Assembly (NCBI RefSeq): GCF_041080675.1
Contig: NZ_CP163520.1
Span: 2,356,001-2,420,000, forward strand
Reading direction: 5' to 3'
Length of the DNA stretch: 64,000 bases
From: Streptomyces sp. cg36
GTDB lineage: Bacteria > Actinomycetota > Actinomycetes > Streptomycetales > Streptomycetaceae
In this document: piece after piece, positions 1 to 8,904 of the stretch
How the letters are laid out: every line of letters begins with the position of its first letter
Numbering within the stretch: position 1 is the first letter of the stretch
The notes under the pieces: model-generated
What the model was told of the DNA's origin: nothing
Database searches by the model: none
Seen by the model: the letters and a program-made list of their open reading frames with translations, nothing else
Translations under genes and position numbers: made by a program

Positions 1-965
1 ACCTTGATCGCGGAGGCGTGCAGCCCGGCCTTGTGCGCGAACGCGGAGACGCCGACGTACGGCTGGTGCGTGGCGGGGGTGAGGTTCACGACCTCGGCGA
101 TGGCGTGCGAGATGCGGGTCATCTCGGCGAGCGAGCCCTCGGGCAGCACCTTCTTGCCGTACTTCAGCTCCAGCGCGGCCACCACCGGGAAGAGGTTGGC
201 GTTGCCGACGCGCTCGCCGTAGCCGTTGGCGGTGCACTGGACGTGGGTGGCGCCCGCGTCCACGGCGGCCAGCGTGTTGGCGACGGCGCAGCCGGTGTCG
301 TCCTGGGCGTGGATGCCCAGGCGCGCGCCGGTGTCGGCGAGGACGGTGGCGACCACGGCCTGGATCTGGGCGGGCAGCATGCCGCCGTTGGTGTCGCAGA
401 GGATCACGACGTCGGCGCCGGAGTCGGCTGCGGCCCGCACCACCGACTTGGCGTACTCGGGGTTGGCCCGGTAGCCGTCGAAGAAGTGCTCGCAGTCCAC
501 GAAGACCCGGCGGCCCTGGCCGCACAGGTACGAGACCGTGTCCCGGACCATCTCCAGGTTCTCGTCCAGGGTGGTGCGCAGCGCCAGTTCCACATGGCGG
601 TCGTGGGACTTGGCGACCAGGGTGATCACCGGGGCGCCGGACGCGAGCAGCGCCTTGACCTGCGGGTCCTCGGCGGCTCTGCCACCGGGGCGGCGGGTGG
701 CGCCGAACGCGACCAGCTGGGCGTTGCGGAACCGGATCTCGTGCTGGGCGCGGGCGAAGAACTCGGTGTCGCGGGGGTTGGCACCCGGCCAGCCGCCCTC
801 GATGAAACCCACGCCGAAGTCGTCGAGGTGCCGTGCGATCGTCAGCTTGTCCGCGACAGTGAGGTTGATGCCCTCGCGCTGGGCGCCGTCGCGCAGCGTG
901 GTGTCGAAGACGTGGAACGCGTCGTCGGCCCGTGGGCTCTCTTCGGGTGCCTCGTTGGTCGTCAT
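1..965 (-). CDS. cimA: Citramalate synthase CimA, N-terminal part (cut by window edge)
   Basis: Condenses pyruvate and acetyl-CoA to citramalate, the first step of the threonine-independent route to 2-oxobutyrate and isoleucine. It starts at an ATG at 965 and runs off the left edge with about 321 codons visible. Near the N-terminus it reads HVFDTTLRDGAQREG, the signature of the DRE-TIM metallolyase family that includes isopropylmalate and homocitrate synthases. FIEGGWPG, CDTNGG, HAQDDTG and ANGYGERVGN follow in the order expected for the CimA branch. Finding ilvE and leuB 48 kb away, on the far side of the prophage, suggests that these branched-chain genes were closer before the insertion. 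The C-terminal regulatory domain is outside the window. Citramalate rather than isopropylmalate synthase is inferred from the GGWPG and ANGYGE context. Confidence 0.88.
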   Translation of the reverse strand, partial: MTTNEAPEESPRADDAFHVFDTTLRDGAQREGINLTVADKLTIARHLDDFGVGFIEGGWPGANPRDTEFFARAQHEIRFRNAQLVAFGATRRPGGRAAEDPQVKALLASGAPVITLVAKSHDRHVELALRTTLDENLEMVRDTVSYLCGQGRRVFVDCEHFFDGYRANPEYAKSVVRAAADSGADVVILCDTNGGMLPAQIQAVVATVLADTGARLGIHAQDDTGCAVANTLAAVDAGATHVQCTANGYGERVGNANLFPVVAALELKYGKKVLPEGSLAEMTRISHAIAEVVNLTPATHQPYVGVSAFAHKAGLHASAIK

Positions 966-1062
966 GCTGCTGTGACTCCTGTCGGGTGAGTGGCTCCGGA
1001 TTCTCTGGCTCCACTGCCCCCATCATCGCGTGCGGCTCGCGTCCGGCCGTGGTGGGCCGGGA

Positions 1063-1096
1063 AACGAAAAGACCCCTCGCGGGTGCGAAGGGTCTG
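1063..1096 (-). terminator. Strong hairpin between the MFS gene and cimA; terminator or cimA attenuator
   Basis: On the minus strand an 11-bp stem (AGACCCTTCGC paired with GCGAGGGGTCT, one G-U pair) and an ACCC loop are followed by TTTTCGTTT, a textbook intrinsic terminator. It lies 150 bp downstream of the MFS stop and about 100 bp upstream of cimA, so it can end the first or attenuate the second. A 13-codon frame (1187 to 1146, minus, starting Met-Ile-Met with the rare ATT codon) precedes it but has no clear ribosome site. Confidence 0.7.
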
Positions 1097-1245
1097 CGCG
1101 CGGGTCTGGGGCACGATGCCGCTGCCGCGGGGGTTCACCGCGGGTTCAGCGGTCACTGCGGACCGGCGCGCTGCTGTCCATAATCATGGTGAAAGCGAGC
1201 ACGTCGGCAGTCTGCCACACGCCGCACGGCGGGCGGGACGGGGTC

Positions 1246-2571
1246 TCAGGATGCGGGCACCCCGTCCGCGGCGGGCCGGGCGGCCGGGGCGGCGGCCGGG
1301 CCCGCGACCCGGTTCAGGTCGATGTCCCGGGTCTCCCGCATCGTCAGGTACACCACCAGGCTCACCGCCGCGCACCCCGCCACGTACCAGTAGAACCCGG
1401 ACTCGATGCCGCCCTTCTTGAACCACAGCGCCACGTACTCCGCGGTCCCGCCGAACAGGGCGTTGGCGAGGGCGTACGGCAGGGCCACGCCCAGGGCGCG
1501 GATGCCGGTCGGGAAGAGCTCGGCCTTCACACAGGCGTTGATCGAGGTGTAGCCGGTGACGACGACCAGCGCGAGGAGCGCGAGGCCGAAGGCCGGCCAG
1601 AACGTACCGGCGTGCCGCAGCATCGTCATGATCGGCACGGTCAGGAACGTCGAGCCGACCGCGAAGGTGATCAGCAGCGGCCGGCGGCCGATCCGGTCCG
1701 AGAGCATGCCCGCCAGCGGCTGCAGGCACATGAAGACGAACAGCGCGCAGAAGCTGACCAGAGACGCCGTCTGCTTCTCCATGCCCGCGCTCTTGGAGAG
1801 GAACTTCGTCAGATAGGTGGTGTACGTGTAGTAAGCGACCGTGCCGCCCATCGTCAGCGCCATGACCAGGAACGCCTCCCGGCGGTGCGCCCACAGCGCC
1901 TTCAGGGTGCCCCGGTCGGCCTCGTGCGCCGCGCCCGACTCCGCGTACACCTCGGTCTCCAGCATGTTGCGCCGCAGGTAGAAGACGATCGCGGCGCCCA
2001 GCGCGCCCACGATGAAGGGGACCCGCCAGCCCCAGCTGTGCAGCGCGCCCTCGGACAGGGTGCGCTGCATGACGATCTGGAGGCCGAGGCCGACGAGCTG
2101 GCCCGCGGTCATCGAGACGTACTGGAAGCTGGAGGCGAAGCCGCGCCGGGCCGGGTCGGACGCCTCGGTCAGATAGGTGGCGCTCGCCGCGTACTCGCCG
2201 CCGACCGAGAGGCCCTGGAGCAGCCGGGCGACGAGCAGCACCGCCACTCCCCCGTATCCGGCCACCGAGTACGTCGGCGCCACCGCGATCAGGACCGCGG
2301 AGGCGGACATCAGGGTGACGGTGAGGGTGAGCGCCGCCTTGCGGCCCCGGCGGTCGCCGATGCGGCCGAGCAGCCAGCCGCCCACCGGCCGCATGAAGAA
2401 GCCGACCGCGAAGATCCCCATGGTGTTCATGAGGTTGGCGGTCTCGTTGCCCTTGGGGAAGAACGCGTCCGCGAAGTACACCGCGAAGGTGGCGTACACG
2501 AACCAGTCGAACCACTCGACCATGTTCCCGGCCGAGCCGACCCAGATCTTCTTCCACTGCTCTCGTCCCAT
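1246..2571 (-). CDS. MFS transporter, metabolite:H+ symporter (MHS) family
   Basis: A 441-residue polytopic membrane protein. The N-terminus has the MHS-family pattern: GNMVEWFDWFVYATFA in the first helix, then an RPVGGWLLGRIGDRRGRK loop carrying the MFS loop-2/3 motif, and later LLQGLSVGGEYAAS and GWRVPFIVGA. Members (ProP, KgtP, ShiA, citrate transporters) import organic acids, betaines or similar small solutes with protons; the substrate cannot be read from sequence. Twelve hydrophobic segments are plausible over the full length. The TetR gene lies just upstream in the same direction, so TetR may control it. The length is normal for the family. Confidence 0.9.
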   Translation of the reverse strand: MGREQWKKIWVGSAGNMVEWFDWFVYATFAVYFADAFFPKGNETANLMNTMGIFAVGFFMRPVGGWLLGRIGDRRGRKAALTLTVTLMSASAVLIAVAPTYSVAGYGGVAVLLVARLLQGLSVGGEYAASATYLTEASDPARRGFASSFQYVSMTAGQLVGLGLQIVMQRTLSEGALHSWGWRVPFIVGALGAAIVFYLRRNMLETEVYAESGAAHEADRGTLKALWAHRREAFLVMALTMGGTVAYYTYTTYLTKFLSKSAGMEKQTASLVSFCALFVFMCLQPLAGMLSDRIGRRPLLITFAVGSTFLTVPIMTMLRHAGTFWPAFGLALLALVVVTGYTSINACVKAELFPTGIRALGVALPYALANALFGGTAEYVALWFKKGGIESGFYWYVAGCAAVSLVVYLTMRETRDIDLNRVAGPAAAPAARPAADGVPAS

Positions 2572-2651
2572 GGAAGATCACAGTGGCCCCGGCCGACCCG
2601 GCCGACAAGGGTTGCGCCCGCAACGATAAGGCGTACTTGCGTACGTTGCGT

Positions 2652-3269
2652 TCAGGCCCCGGCGGCGGGCGCCGCCAGCGATTCGGCGATGAACTCCCGT
2701 ACGTGGTCGAGGACTTGGTCCCGTCCGGTGCCCGGCAGGCCGACCGCCACATGGACGCTGAAGCCGTCGAGCAGCGCCCGCAGCCGGGCCGCGCAGCGGT
2801 CCGCGTCGAGCGGCCGGAACTCGCCGCGCGAGACGCCCTCGGCCAGCAGCGCCACCAGGTCGCGGTGCCAGGCGCCCTCGATGGCGGCCTGCCGGGCGCG
2901 GGCGTCGCCGTCCGCGTTCTGCGAGCGGTTCCACACCTCCAGCCACAGGATCCAGTGCGGATCGCGCGGCCCGTCCGGCACGTAGAGGTCGACATAGGCG
3001 TCCAGCCGCGCGCGGGCCGGGCCCGGCCGCGACAGCAGCGCACGGCGCTCCTCGCCCAGCCGCCCCTCGCTCCACTCCAGCGTCTGCAGCAGCAACTCGT
3101 CCTTGCTGCGGAAGTAGTAGAGGAGGTGGCCGCTGGACATGCCGACCTCGCGGCCGAGCCCGGCCATGGTCAGCCCGTCCAGGCCGCGCTCGGCGATCGT
3201 GGCCATGGCGGCGGCCAGCACTTCCTCGCGCGGCGGCGCGTTCTTGCGCGCGCGGGCCGGACCGGCCAT
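2652..3269 (-). CDS. TetR/AcrR family regulator, BetI-like
   Basis: A 205-residue repressor. The N-terminal helix-turn-helix covers about residues 14-60 (REEVLAAAMATIAERGLDGL, then GREVGMSSGHLLYYFRSKDEL), and a variable ligand domain follows. I start it at the ATG at 3269 because GAGGACGAG precedes it at a good distance; the longer open frame upstream runs into the agmatine deiminase gene. The C-terminal part with ILWLEVWNRSQ resembles BetI/TetR_C_6 domains that sense small amine or polyamine ligands. Lying between agmatine deiminase and an MHS symporter on one strand, it probably controls one or both; this is inference from position. Confidence 0.88.
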   Translation of the reverse strand: MAGPARARKNAPPREEVLAAAMATIAERGLDGLTMAGLGREVGMSSGHLLYYFRSKDELLLQTLEWSEGRLGEERRALLSRPGPARARLDAYVDLYVPDGPRDPHWILWLEVWNRSQNADGDARARQAAIEGAWHRDLVALLAEGVSRGEFRPLDADRCAARLRALLDGFSVHVAVGLPGTGRDQVLDHVREFIAESLAAPAAGA

Positions 3270-3298
3270 GTCCTCGTCCTCCTGGATCACTCCAGGGA

Positions 3299-4333
3299 TC
3301 ACACCCTGGGCTGCTGCTGGGTGATGCAGTGGATGCCACCGCCCCCGGCGAAGATCGTACGTGCGTCCACGAGGGTGACGGTCCGCTCCGGGAAGAGACG
3401 GCGGAAGACCCCGGCCGCGTGCTCGTCCCTGGGGTCGTCGAAGCCGCACAGCACGACCCCGCCGTTGCAGAGGTAGTGGTTGATGTAGGAGTAGTCCACC
3501 CAGCCGTGGTCGTCGGTGAGCACGGTCGGCGCGGGGACCTCCACGACCTCGATGCTCCGGCCGCGCGCGTCGGTCTGCGCGCGCAGCAGCGCCACGTTCT
3601 CCTTGCACACCTCGTGGTCGGGGTGGGCCGGGTCGGGCTGGGTGTGGGCGACGACGACCCCGGGGCGGGCGAACGCGGCCACGATGTCGACGTGGCCCAG
3701 CGTGCCGTAGCCGTGCGGGGGGTAGTCGGCGGTCAGCCCGCGCGGCAGCCAGATCGCCTTGCGGGTGCCGAGCATCCCGTGGATCTCCGCCTCGACCTGC
3801 TCCCGGGTCCAGCCGGGGTTGCGCTCGGGGCCGAGCTGCACGGACTCGGTGAGCAGCACCGTGCCCTCGCCGTCGACGTGGATCGCGCCGCCCTCGTTGA
3901 CGAGGCGCGAGGTGTACGTACGCGCGCCGGCCAGGTCCGAGACATACGCGCCGATCTTGGCGTCGTGCTCCCAGCGCGCCCAGTCCTGGGCGCCCCAGCC
4001 GTTGAACGTCCAGTCCACGGCGGCCAGTTCGCAGCCGTTGGTGAGGAAGGTGGGGCCGATGTCACGCATCCAGGCGTCGTCGAGCTCGCGCTCCACGAGG
4101 TCGATGCCGGGGCCGAGCAGGGCGGCGGCCCCGGCGCTCTGGCCGGGCCCGCACACCACGGTGACCGGCTCGAAGCGGCGTACGGCACGGGCGACGGACG
4201 CCCAGGCGGCGCGGGACCCGGCGAGCTCGGCCTCGTTCGGGAAGGTGACGTTGGGGCCCGGCCACGCCATCCAGGTGCGCTCGTGCGGGGCCCATTCGGC
4301 GGGCATGCGGAAGCCGTCGGCGGCAGCAGACAT
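3299..4333 (-). CDS. aguA: Agmatine deiminase
   Basis: Hydrolyses agmatine to N-carbamoylputrescine and ammonia, feeding arginine decarboxylation products towards putrescine. The 344-residue protein has the peptidyl-arginine-deiminase fold markers in order: MPAEWAPHERTWMAWP at the N-terminus, WMRDIGPTF, NEGGAIHVDGEGT, GHVDIVAAF and the C-terminal GGGGIHCITQQQP that carries the catalytic cysteine. Start and length match the family. The stop lies about 30 bases upstream of the TetR start. With the urease just upstream, the cluster looks devoted to nitrogen release from guanidino and urea compounds, which is inference. Confidence 0.93.
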   Translation of the reverse strand: MSAAADGFRMPAEWAPHERTWMAWPGPNVTFPNEAELAGSRAAWASVARAVRRFEPVTVVCGPGQSAGAAALLGPGIDLVERELDDAWMRDIGPTFLTNGCELAAVDWTFNGWGAQDWARWEHDAKIGAYVSDLAGARTYTSRLVNEGGAIHVDGEGTVLLTESVQLGPERNPGWTREQVEAEIHGMLGTRKAIWLPRGLTADYPPHGYGTLGHVDIVAAFARPGVVVAHTQPDPAHPDHEVCKENVALLRAQTDARGRSIEVVEVPAPTVLTDDHGWVDYSYINHYLCNGGVVLCGFDDPRDEHAAGVFRRLFPERTVTLVDARTIFAGGGGIHCITQQQPRV

Positions 4334-4342
4334 CGTGGGTCC

Positions 4343-6076
4343 TTAGAGGAAGTAGAGGCGGTTGAGGGTGACGGTGTCGGCGGGTTCGGAGCGCAGGGGG
4401 TCGCCGTCGAGGGTGACCAGACCGGTGGCACCGTCCACGTCCACCGCCCCGGTCCGGGAGTTGAGCAGGAGGTCGGCGGGACCGATGCCACGGGTGCCGC
4501 GCACCGCGACCCGGCGCCGCCGGGTCGGCATCACATCCCCGCCCGCCTCCAGCGCGGCCCCGGCCACGAACGCCACCGACAGATCCGCGGCCGTCGCCCC
4601 GTGCGCCCCGAACAACGGCCCCAGCACCAACGGCTCACACGTATCGGTCGCCGCGTTCGGATCCCCCGTCACCCCCCACGCGGGAAAACCGGCCTTCAGG
4701 ACCATCTGCGGCTTGGCACCGAAGAACGCCGGCCGCCACAGCACCACATCCGCGAGCCTGCCCACCTCCAGCGAACCGACCTCGTGCGCCAGCCCGTGCG
4801 CGATCGCCGGATTCACCGTCAGCTTCGCGATGTACCGCAGCACCCGCGCGTTGTCGTCACCCTCCCCGTCCCCCTCCAGCGGGCCCAGCTCCGCCTTCAT
4901 CTTCGCCGCCATCGCGAACGTGCGCCGCACCGTCTCCCCGGCCCGCCCCATCCCCTGCGCGTCCGAGGAGGTGATCCCGATCGCCCCCACATCGTGCAGC
5001 ACATCCTCCGCACCCATCGTGCCCGCCCGGATCCGGTCCCGCGCCATCGCCGCGTCCCCCGGCAGATCCGGCTTCAGCCCGTGCACCGACACGATCATCC
5101 CGTAATGCTCCGCCACCGCGTCCCGCCCGAACGGCAGCGTCGGATTCGTCGACGAGCCGATCACGTTCGCCACCCCCGCCATCTTCAACACATTGGGCAC
5201 ATGACCACCCCCACACCCCTCGATGTGGAACGCGTGAACCGTCCGCCCCTCCAGCACCCGCAGCGTGTCCTCCACCGACAAGCACTCATTCAGCCCGTCA
5301 CTGTGCAACGCCACCTGCACATCGTGCTCCTCCGCCACCCGCAACGCCGTATCCAACGCCCGCGCATGCGCCCCCATGTCCTCATGCACCTTGAACCCAC
5401 ACGCACCCCCCTCCACCAACGCCTCCACCAACGGCGCCCCCACCGACGACGAACCCCGCCCCAAAAACCCCACATTCACCGGCCACGCATCAAACGCGTT
5501 GAACGCATGCCGCAACGCCCACGGAGAGTTCACCCCGACCCCCCACACCGGGCCGAACTCCTGGCCGATGAGCGTGGTCACGCCGGAGGACAGCGACGCC
5601 TCCATGATCCGGGGGGAGAGCATGTGGACATGGGTGTCGACGGCCCCGGCCGTGGCGATGAGTCCTTCGCCGGAGACGATGCTGGTCCCGGTGCCGACGA
5701 CGACGTCGACCCCGTCGAGCGTGTCCGGGTTGCCCGCCCGCCCGATGGCGTGGATACGGCCCTCACGGATCCCGATCGACACCTTGCGGATGCCCAGCAC
5801 CGCGTCGATCACCACGACGTTGCTGATCACCACGTCGCAGGTCTCGCGGACCGCCGCCGCCTTGAGGTGCAGCCCGTCACGCGCCGTCTTCCCGAACCCC
5901 GCCAGGAACTCGTCCCCCGGGTTCTGCGCGTCGGACTCGACGCGCACGGTCAGGCCCGAGTCGCCGAGCCGGATCCGGTCGCCCGCGCGGGGCCCGAAGA
6001 CGGCCGCGTACTCGTGCGGGTCGATGTGCCGGGCGCCGGGCGCGCAGTGGTCGCTGTGCCGGGTCTGCCTGCTCAT
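4343..6076 (-). CDS. ureC: Urease alpha subunit UreC, divergent type
   Basis: Catalytic subunit of nickel urease (urea to ammonia and carbamate), 577 residues. I start it at the ATG at 6076: GGAGA precedes it and the ATG overlaps the ureAB stop (ATGA). Nickel-site motifs are present: DTHVHML, the lysine that is carbamylated in KVHEDMG, ALHSDGLNE, FHIEGCGGGH and SSDAQGMGR. The mobile active-site flap, normally MVCHHL, reads MIVSVHGL, so the flap cysteine is replaced and the second histidine is glycine. No ureD, ureE, ureF or ureG lies in the window, so maturation would need accessory proteins encoded elsewhere. Streptomyces often carry such a second, divergent urease. Confidence 0.9.
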   Translation of the reverse strand: MSRQTRHSDHCAPGARHIDPHEYAAVFGPRAGDRIRLGDSGLTVRVESDAQNPGDEFLAGFGKTARDGLHLKAAAVRETCDVVISNVVVIDAVLGIRKVSIGIREGRIHAIGRAGNPDTLDGVDVVVGTGTSIVSGEGLIATAGAVDTHVHMLSPRIMEASLSSGVTTLIGQEFGPVWGVGVNSPWALRHAFNAFDAWPVNVGFLGRGSSSVGAPLVEALVEGGACGFKVHEDMGAHARALDTALRVAEEHDVQVALHSDGLNECLSVEDTLRVLEGRTVHAFHIEGCGGGHVPNVLKMAGVANVIGSSTNPTLPFGRDAVAEHYGMIVSVHGLKPDLPGDAAMARDRIRAGTMGAEDVLHDVGAIGITSSDAQGMGRAGETVRRTFAMAAKMKAELGPLEGDGEGDDNARVLRYIAKLTVNPAIAHGLAHEVGSLEVGRLADVVLWRPAFFGAKPQMVLKAGFPAWGVTGDPNAATDTCEPLVLGPLFGAHGATAADLSVAFVAGAALEAGGDVMPTRRRRVAVRGTRGIGPADLLLNSRTGAVDVDGATGLVTLDGDPLRSEPADTVTLNRLYFL

Positions 6077-6777
6077 GCCGGGTCTCCTTCCGAACCGCCG
6101 GTGCCGAGGTAGCCGCAGGCCGCGGCCCTGCGCAACGCCTCTTCCCTGGCCCCCGGAGCATCCAGCGGACCATCCACCAACCCCGCGAAACCGATCGCCA
6201 CCCGCCCACCACCGACCGGCACCAGACCCACCTCCGCCACACCCCCCGGATCGAACCGCACCGACGACCCCGCCGGCACACACAACCGCATCCCGTACGC
6301 CGCACCCCGGTCGAACTCCAACCGCGGATTCACCTCGAAGAAATGAAAGTGCGACGTCACACTCACCGGCACCGACGCCGTATTACGCACCACGAGCCGC
6401 ACCACCGGCTCACGATCCGGCCCCTGCGGCCCCGGCAGCACCGCCCCCGGAGCGTCCTCGCCGAGCCCGGCGGCCCCCGCGATGGGCGCGGGCACCACGG
6501 CGAGCCGCGAGCCGTCGTCGAAGACGGCCTCCACATGCACCTCGGTGACCACGTCCGCGACCCCCGGCAGCACGTCGTCCGGGCCGAGCACCGACCGGGC
6601 CGCCTCGATGGCCTCGGCGAGCCGGCGCCCGTCGCGGGCCGCCTCGCAGACGGTGTCCGCGATCAGCGCCGTCGCCTCGGGCACATTGAGCCGCAACCCG
6701 CGCGCCCGGCGCGCCCGCGCCAGCTCAGCGGCGCCGAACAGCAGCAGCCGGTCACGTTCCGTGGGAGTCAGTCGCAC
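6073..6777 (-). CDS. ureAB: Fused urease gamma-beta subunit
   Basis: Structural partner of UreC, 234 residues. Residues 1 to about 97 are the gamma (UreA) domain, opening with VRLTPTERDRLLLFGAAELA. A Pro/Gly-rich linker leads to the beta (UreB) domain with VRNTASVPVSVTSHFHFFEVNP and GMRLCVPAGSSVRFDPG. I chose the GTG at 6777 because a perfect AGGAGG lies 8 bases upstream and the domain begins there; the longer ATG frame has no support. The stop overlaps the ureC start by 4 bases, indicating translational coupling. Gamma-beta fusions are common in actinobacteria. It is divergent from the NCS1 permease across a 168-bp gap. Confidence 0.92.
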   Translation of the reverse strand: MRLTPTERDRLLLFGAAELARARRARGLRLNVPEATALIADTVCEAARDGRRLAEAIEAARSVLGPDDVLPGVADVVTEVHVEAVFDDGSRLAVVPAPIAGAAGLGEDAPGAVLPGPQGPDREPVVRLVVRNTASVPVSVTSHFHFFEVNPRLEFDRGAAYGMRLCVPAGSSVRFDPGGVAEVGLVPVGGGRVAIGFAGLVDGPLDAPGAREEALRRAAACGYLGTGGSEGDPA

Positions 6778-6945
6778 GCCACCACACCTCCTGTTTGAAC
6801 ACCACTCTAACCACACACATCCCGCTCTGTCATGGACCAAAGGGTGGCGTGGGGGTTGACGGGTCCGCGAACCATGGCCCACATTGAGCGTCACTCAAAG
6901 CGTAGGAACGACGTATTCCAGCCATCCGAGCGTCAGGGGCAGCCC

Positions 6946-8373
6946 ATGCCGATAGAACAACGCGGAGTCGACACCATCCCGGAGGCGGAACGCACCAGCG
7001 GCCCGCGCGACCTGGTGTCGATCCTGCTCGGCTCCAACCTCTGCCTCGGCGTGATCGTCTTCGGCTGGCTGCCGGTCTCCTTCGGCCTGGGCTGGTGGGC
7101 GTCGGTGACGGCGGTGGTCGCGGGCACGCTGGTGGGCACGCTGCTCACGGCCCCGCTGGCCCTGGTGTCGCTGCGCACCGCGACCAACCTCTCCACCTCG
7201 TCGGGCGCCCAGTTCGGCGTACGGGGACGGCTGATCGGCTCGGTGGTCGGGCTGCTGCTCTCGCTCGGCTACACCGCGCTGACCGTGTGGATCGGCGGGG
7301 ACGCGATGACGGGCGTCCTGCACCGCCTCTTCGGCCTGCCGACCGGCTCGCTCTCGTACGCGGTGGTGTACGGGGTGCTGGCCGCGGCCACGGTGATCGG
7401 CGCGGTCTACGGCTACCGGGTGCTGCTGCGGCTCTCCCGGGTCCTGGCCGTCGGCATGACCGCGCTGCTCGCCCTGGGCGTGGTGGCGTACGGCCCGCAC
7501 TTCACCACGGCGGCGCTGCCGGACGCGGGCGGCCCGCTGCTCGGCTCGTTCTGGCCGACCTGGCTGCTGGCGCTGGTCGCGGCCGGGCTCAGCGGCCCCA
7601 TCGCCTTCATCACCCTGCTCGGCGACTACACCCGCTACATCTCACCGGCCCGGCACAGCCCGCGCCGGGTGCTCCGCGCGACCTGGCTGGGGCTGACCGC
7701 CGGACTCCTGGTGCCGCAGCTGTTCGGCACGTTCACGGCGTACGCGGCGCGGGCCGCGGCGGACTACGCGGGTCCGCTGGTCGCGGCGGCGCCCGGCTGG
7801 TACCTGGTCCCGCTCCTGCTCGCCGCGTCGGCCGGGTCGGTCGGCAACGCGGGGCTGATGCTGTACTCGATGGGGCTGGACCTGGACGCGATCCTGCCGC
7901 GCGCCTCGCGCACCCAGGCGACCTTCGCGGTCGCGGGGGTCGCGACCGCGTGCGTCTTCGCGGGGCACTACGCGTGGGACGCGCAGGGCGCGATGACGTC
8001 GTTCGTACTGCTCCTGACCGCCATCGGCACGCCGTGGGCGGTCATCACCCTGATCGGCTTCGTCCGCTGCCGGGGCGCGTACGACGCGGACGCCCTCCAG
8101 GTGTTCAACCGCCGGGCGCGGGGCGGGGCGTACTGGTACCGGGCGGGCTGGAACTGGCGGGCCGCGCTGGCGTGGGGGCTGGGGGCGGGGGTGGGGTTGC
8201 TGGCGGTGTCGCTGCCGCAGTACGAGGGGCCGCTGCTGCGGTTCACCGGCGGGGTGGACTGCAGCTTTCTGCTGTCGGGGGTGGTGGGGGGACTGACGTA
8301 CGCGGTGCTGACACCCCGGGCGGTCCCCCACCCCGCCCCTTCCCTGAACCCTCCGGGGGTGAAGACGGGTTGA
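6946..8373 (+). CDS. NCS1-family nucleobase/hydantoin-type permease
   Basis: A 475-residue membrane transporter. The start ATG at 6946 follows a GGGGCAGCC ribosome-site region and opens a cytosolic N-terminus, then about twelve hydrophobic helices. GSNLCLGVIVFGWLP, the glycine-rich first helix, SSGAQFGVRGR and GDYTRYISPARHS match the cytosine/purine/hydantoin permease pattern (Pfam Transp_cyt_pur). NCS1 proteins move nucleobases, allantoin or hydantoins with Na+ or H+. Facing away from urease, a substrate that yields urea or ammonia (allantoin, hydantoin) is a reasonable guess only. It is the last host gene before the prophage; the stop is at 8373. Confidence 0.85.
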   Translation: MPIEQRGVDTIPEAERTSGPRDLVSILLGSNLCLGVIVFGWLPVSFGLGWWASVTAVVAGTLVGTLLTAPLALVSLRTATNLSTSSGAQFGVRGRLIGSVVGLLLSLGYTALTVWIGGDAMTGVLHRLFGLPTGSLSYAVVYGVLAAATVIGAVYGYRVLLRLSRVLAVGMTALLALGVVAYGPHFTTAALPDAGGPLLGSFWPTWLLALVAAGLSGPIAFITLLGDYTRYISPARHSPRRVLRATWLGLTAGLLVPQLFGTFTAYAARAAADYAGPLVAAAPGWYLVPLLLAASAGSVGNAGLMLYSMGLDLDAILPRASRTQATFAVAGVATACVFAGHYAWDAQGAMTSFVLLLTAIGTPWAVITLIGFVRCRGAYDADALQVFNRRARGGAYWYRAGWNWRAALAWGLGAGVGLLAVSLPQYEGPLLRFTGGVDCSFLLSGVVGGLTYAVLTPRAVPHPAPSLNPPGVKTG

Positions 8374-8386
8374 GCCACGCACTCGC

Positions 8387-8668
8387 CCGCGGACCGTGGG
8401 ACCGATCGCGCAGTTCCCCGCGCCCCTCTTGAGCCCGGAGCTCGTCCGCGGACCGTGGTCGCCTCTCGCGCAGTTCCCCGCGCCCCCAAAACCCGCCTAC
8501 GTCCGCGGACCATGGTCGCCTCTCGCGCAGTTCCCCGCGCCCCCGAAACCCGTCTGCGCCTGCGGACCGTGGTCGCTCCTCGCGCAGTTCCCCGCGCCCC
8601 TGAAAGCTCAGGGCTGAGCTGAGTACTCCGGATGCCCGGTACCCCCTAGGGGCGCGGGGAACTGCGCG
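8387..8668. repeat. Four direct repeats plus one inverted copy of a GCGCAGTTCCCCGCGCC element
   Basis: The 20-mer CGCGCAGTTCCCCGCGCCCC begins at 8407, 8467, 8524 and 8581 (periods 60, 57, 57; the second and third copies are identical over the core). Each copy is preceded by a GGACCGTGGTCGC-like stretch. An inverted copy lies at 8649-8668 and can pair with any of them. This element is widespread between genes in Streptomyces. It sits downstream of the permease gene and may act in transcript ending or simply be an intergenic repeat. Confidence 0.85.
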
Positions 8669-8852
8669 ACCAGCCCCCACGATCCGCACCCGGAAGCAGA
8701 GGCCCCCGCAGGGCCGCAAGGCCCGCGAAAGGGGTCCGGGGGGTACGCCCCCGGGAAAAACCCTCCCCCACCCCCACCCCCGGAGGGTTCAGGGAAGCCC
8801 CGATGCTCGTAAGTAGGGGTTCTGAGGATAGGGCCTGGTCAGAACGCAAGGA

Positions 8853-8884
8853 AGCCCCGTTCGGCACTGTGGCCGAACGGGGCT
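8853..8884 (-). terminator. Terminator of the leftmost prophage gene
   Basis: A perfect 13-bp stem (AGCCCCGTTCGGC with GCCGAACGGGGCT, loop of 6) lies about 20 bases after the stop at 8905 and is followed on the minus strand by TTCCTT. It ends transcripts of the small exported protein gene. Confidence 0.75.
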
Positions 8885-8904
8885 GGTCCCTGTCTGGGAC
8901 TGAT

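Noticed and set aside
3329..6112. 927-codon plus-strand frame and many other long frames antisense to genes
   Set aside because: High-GC codon bias makes antisense and shifted frames open. Their products are low in recognisable motifs and rich in Arg/Pro/Ala, and each lies over a clear gene on the other strand.
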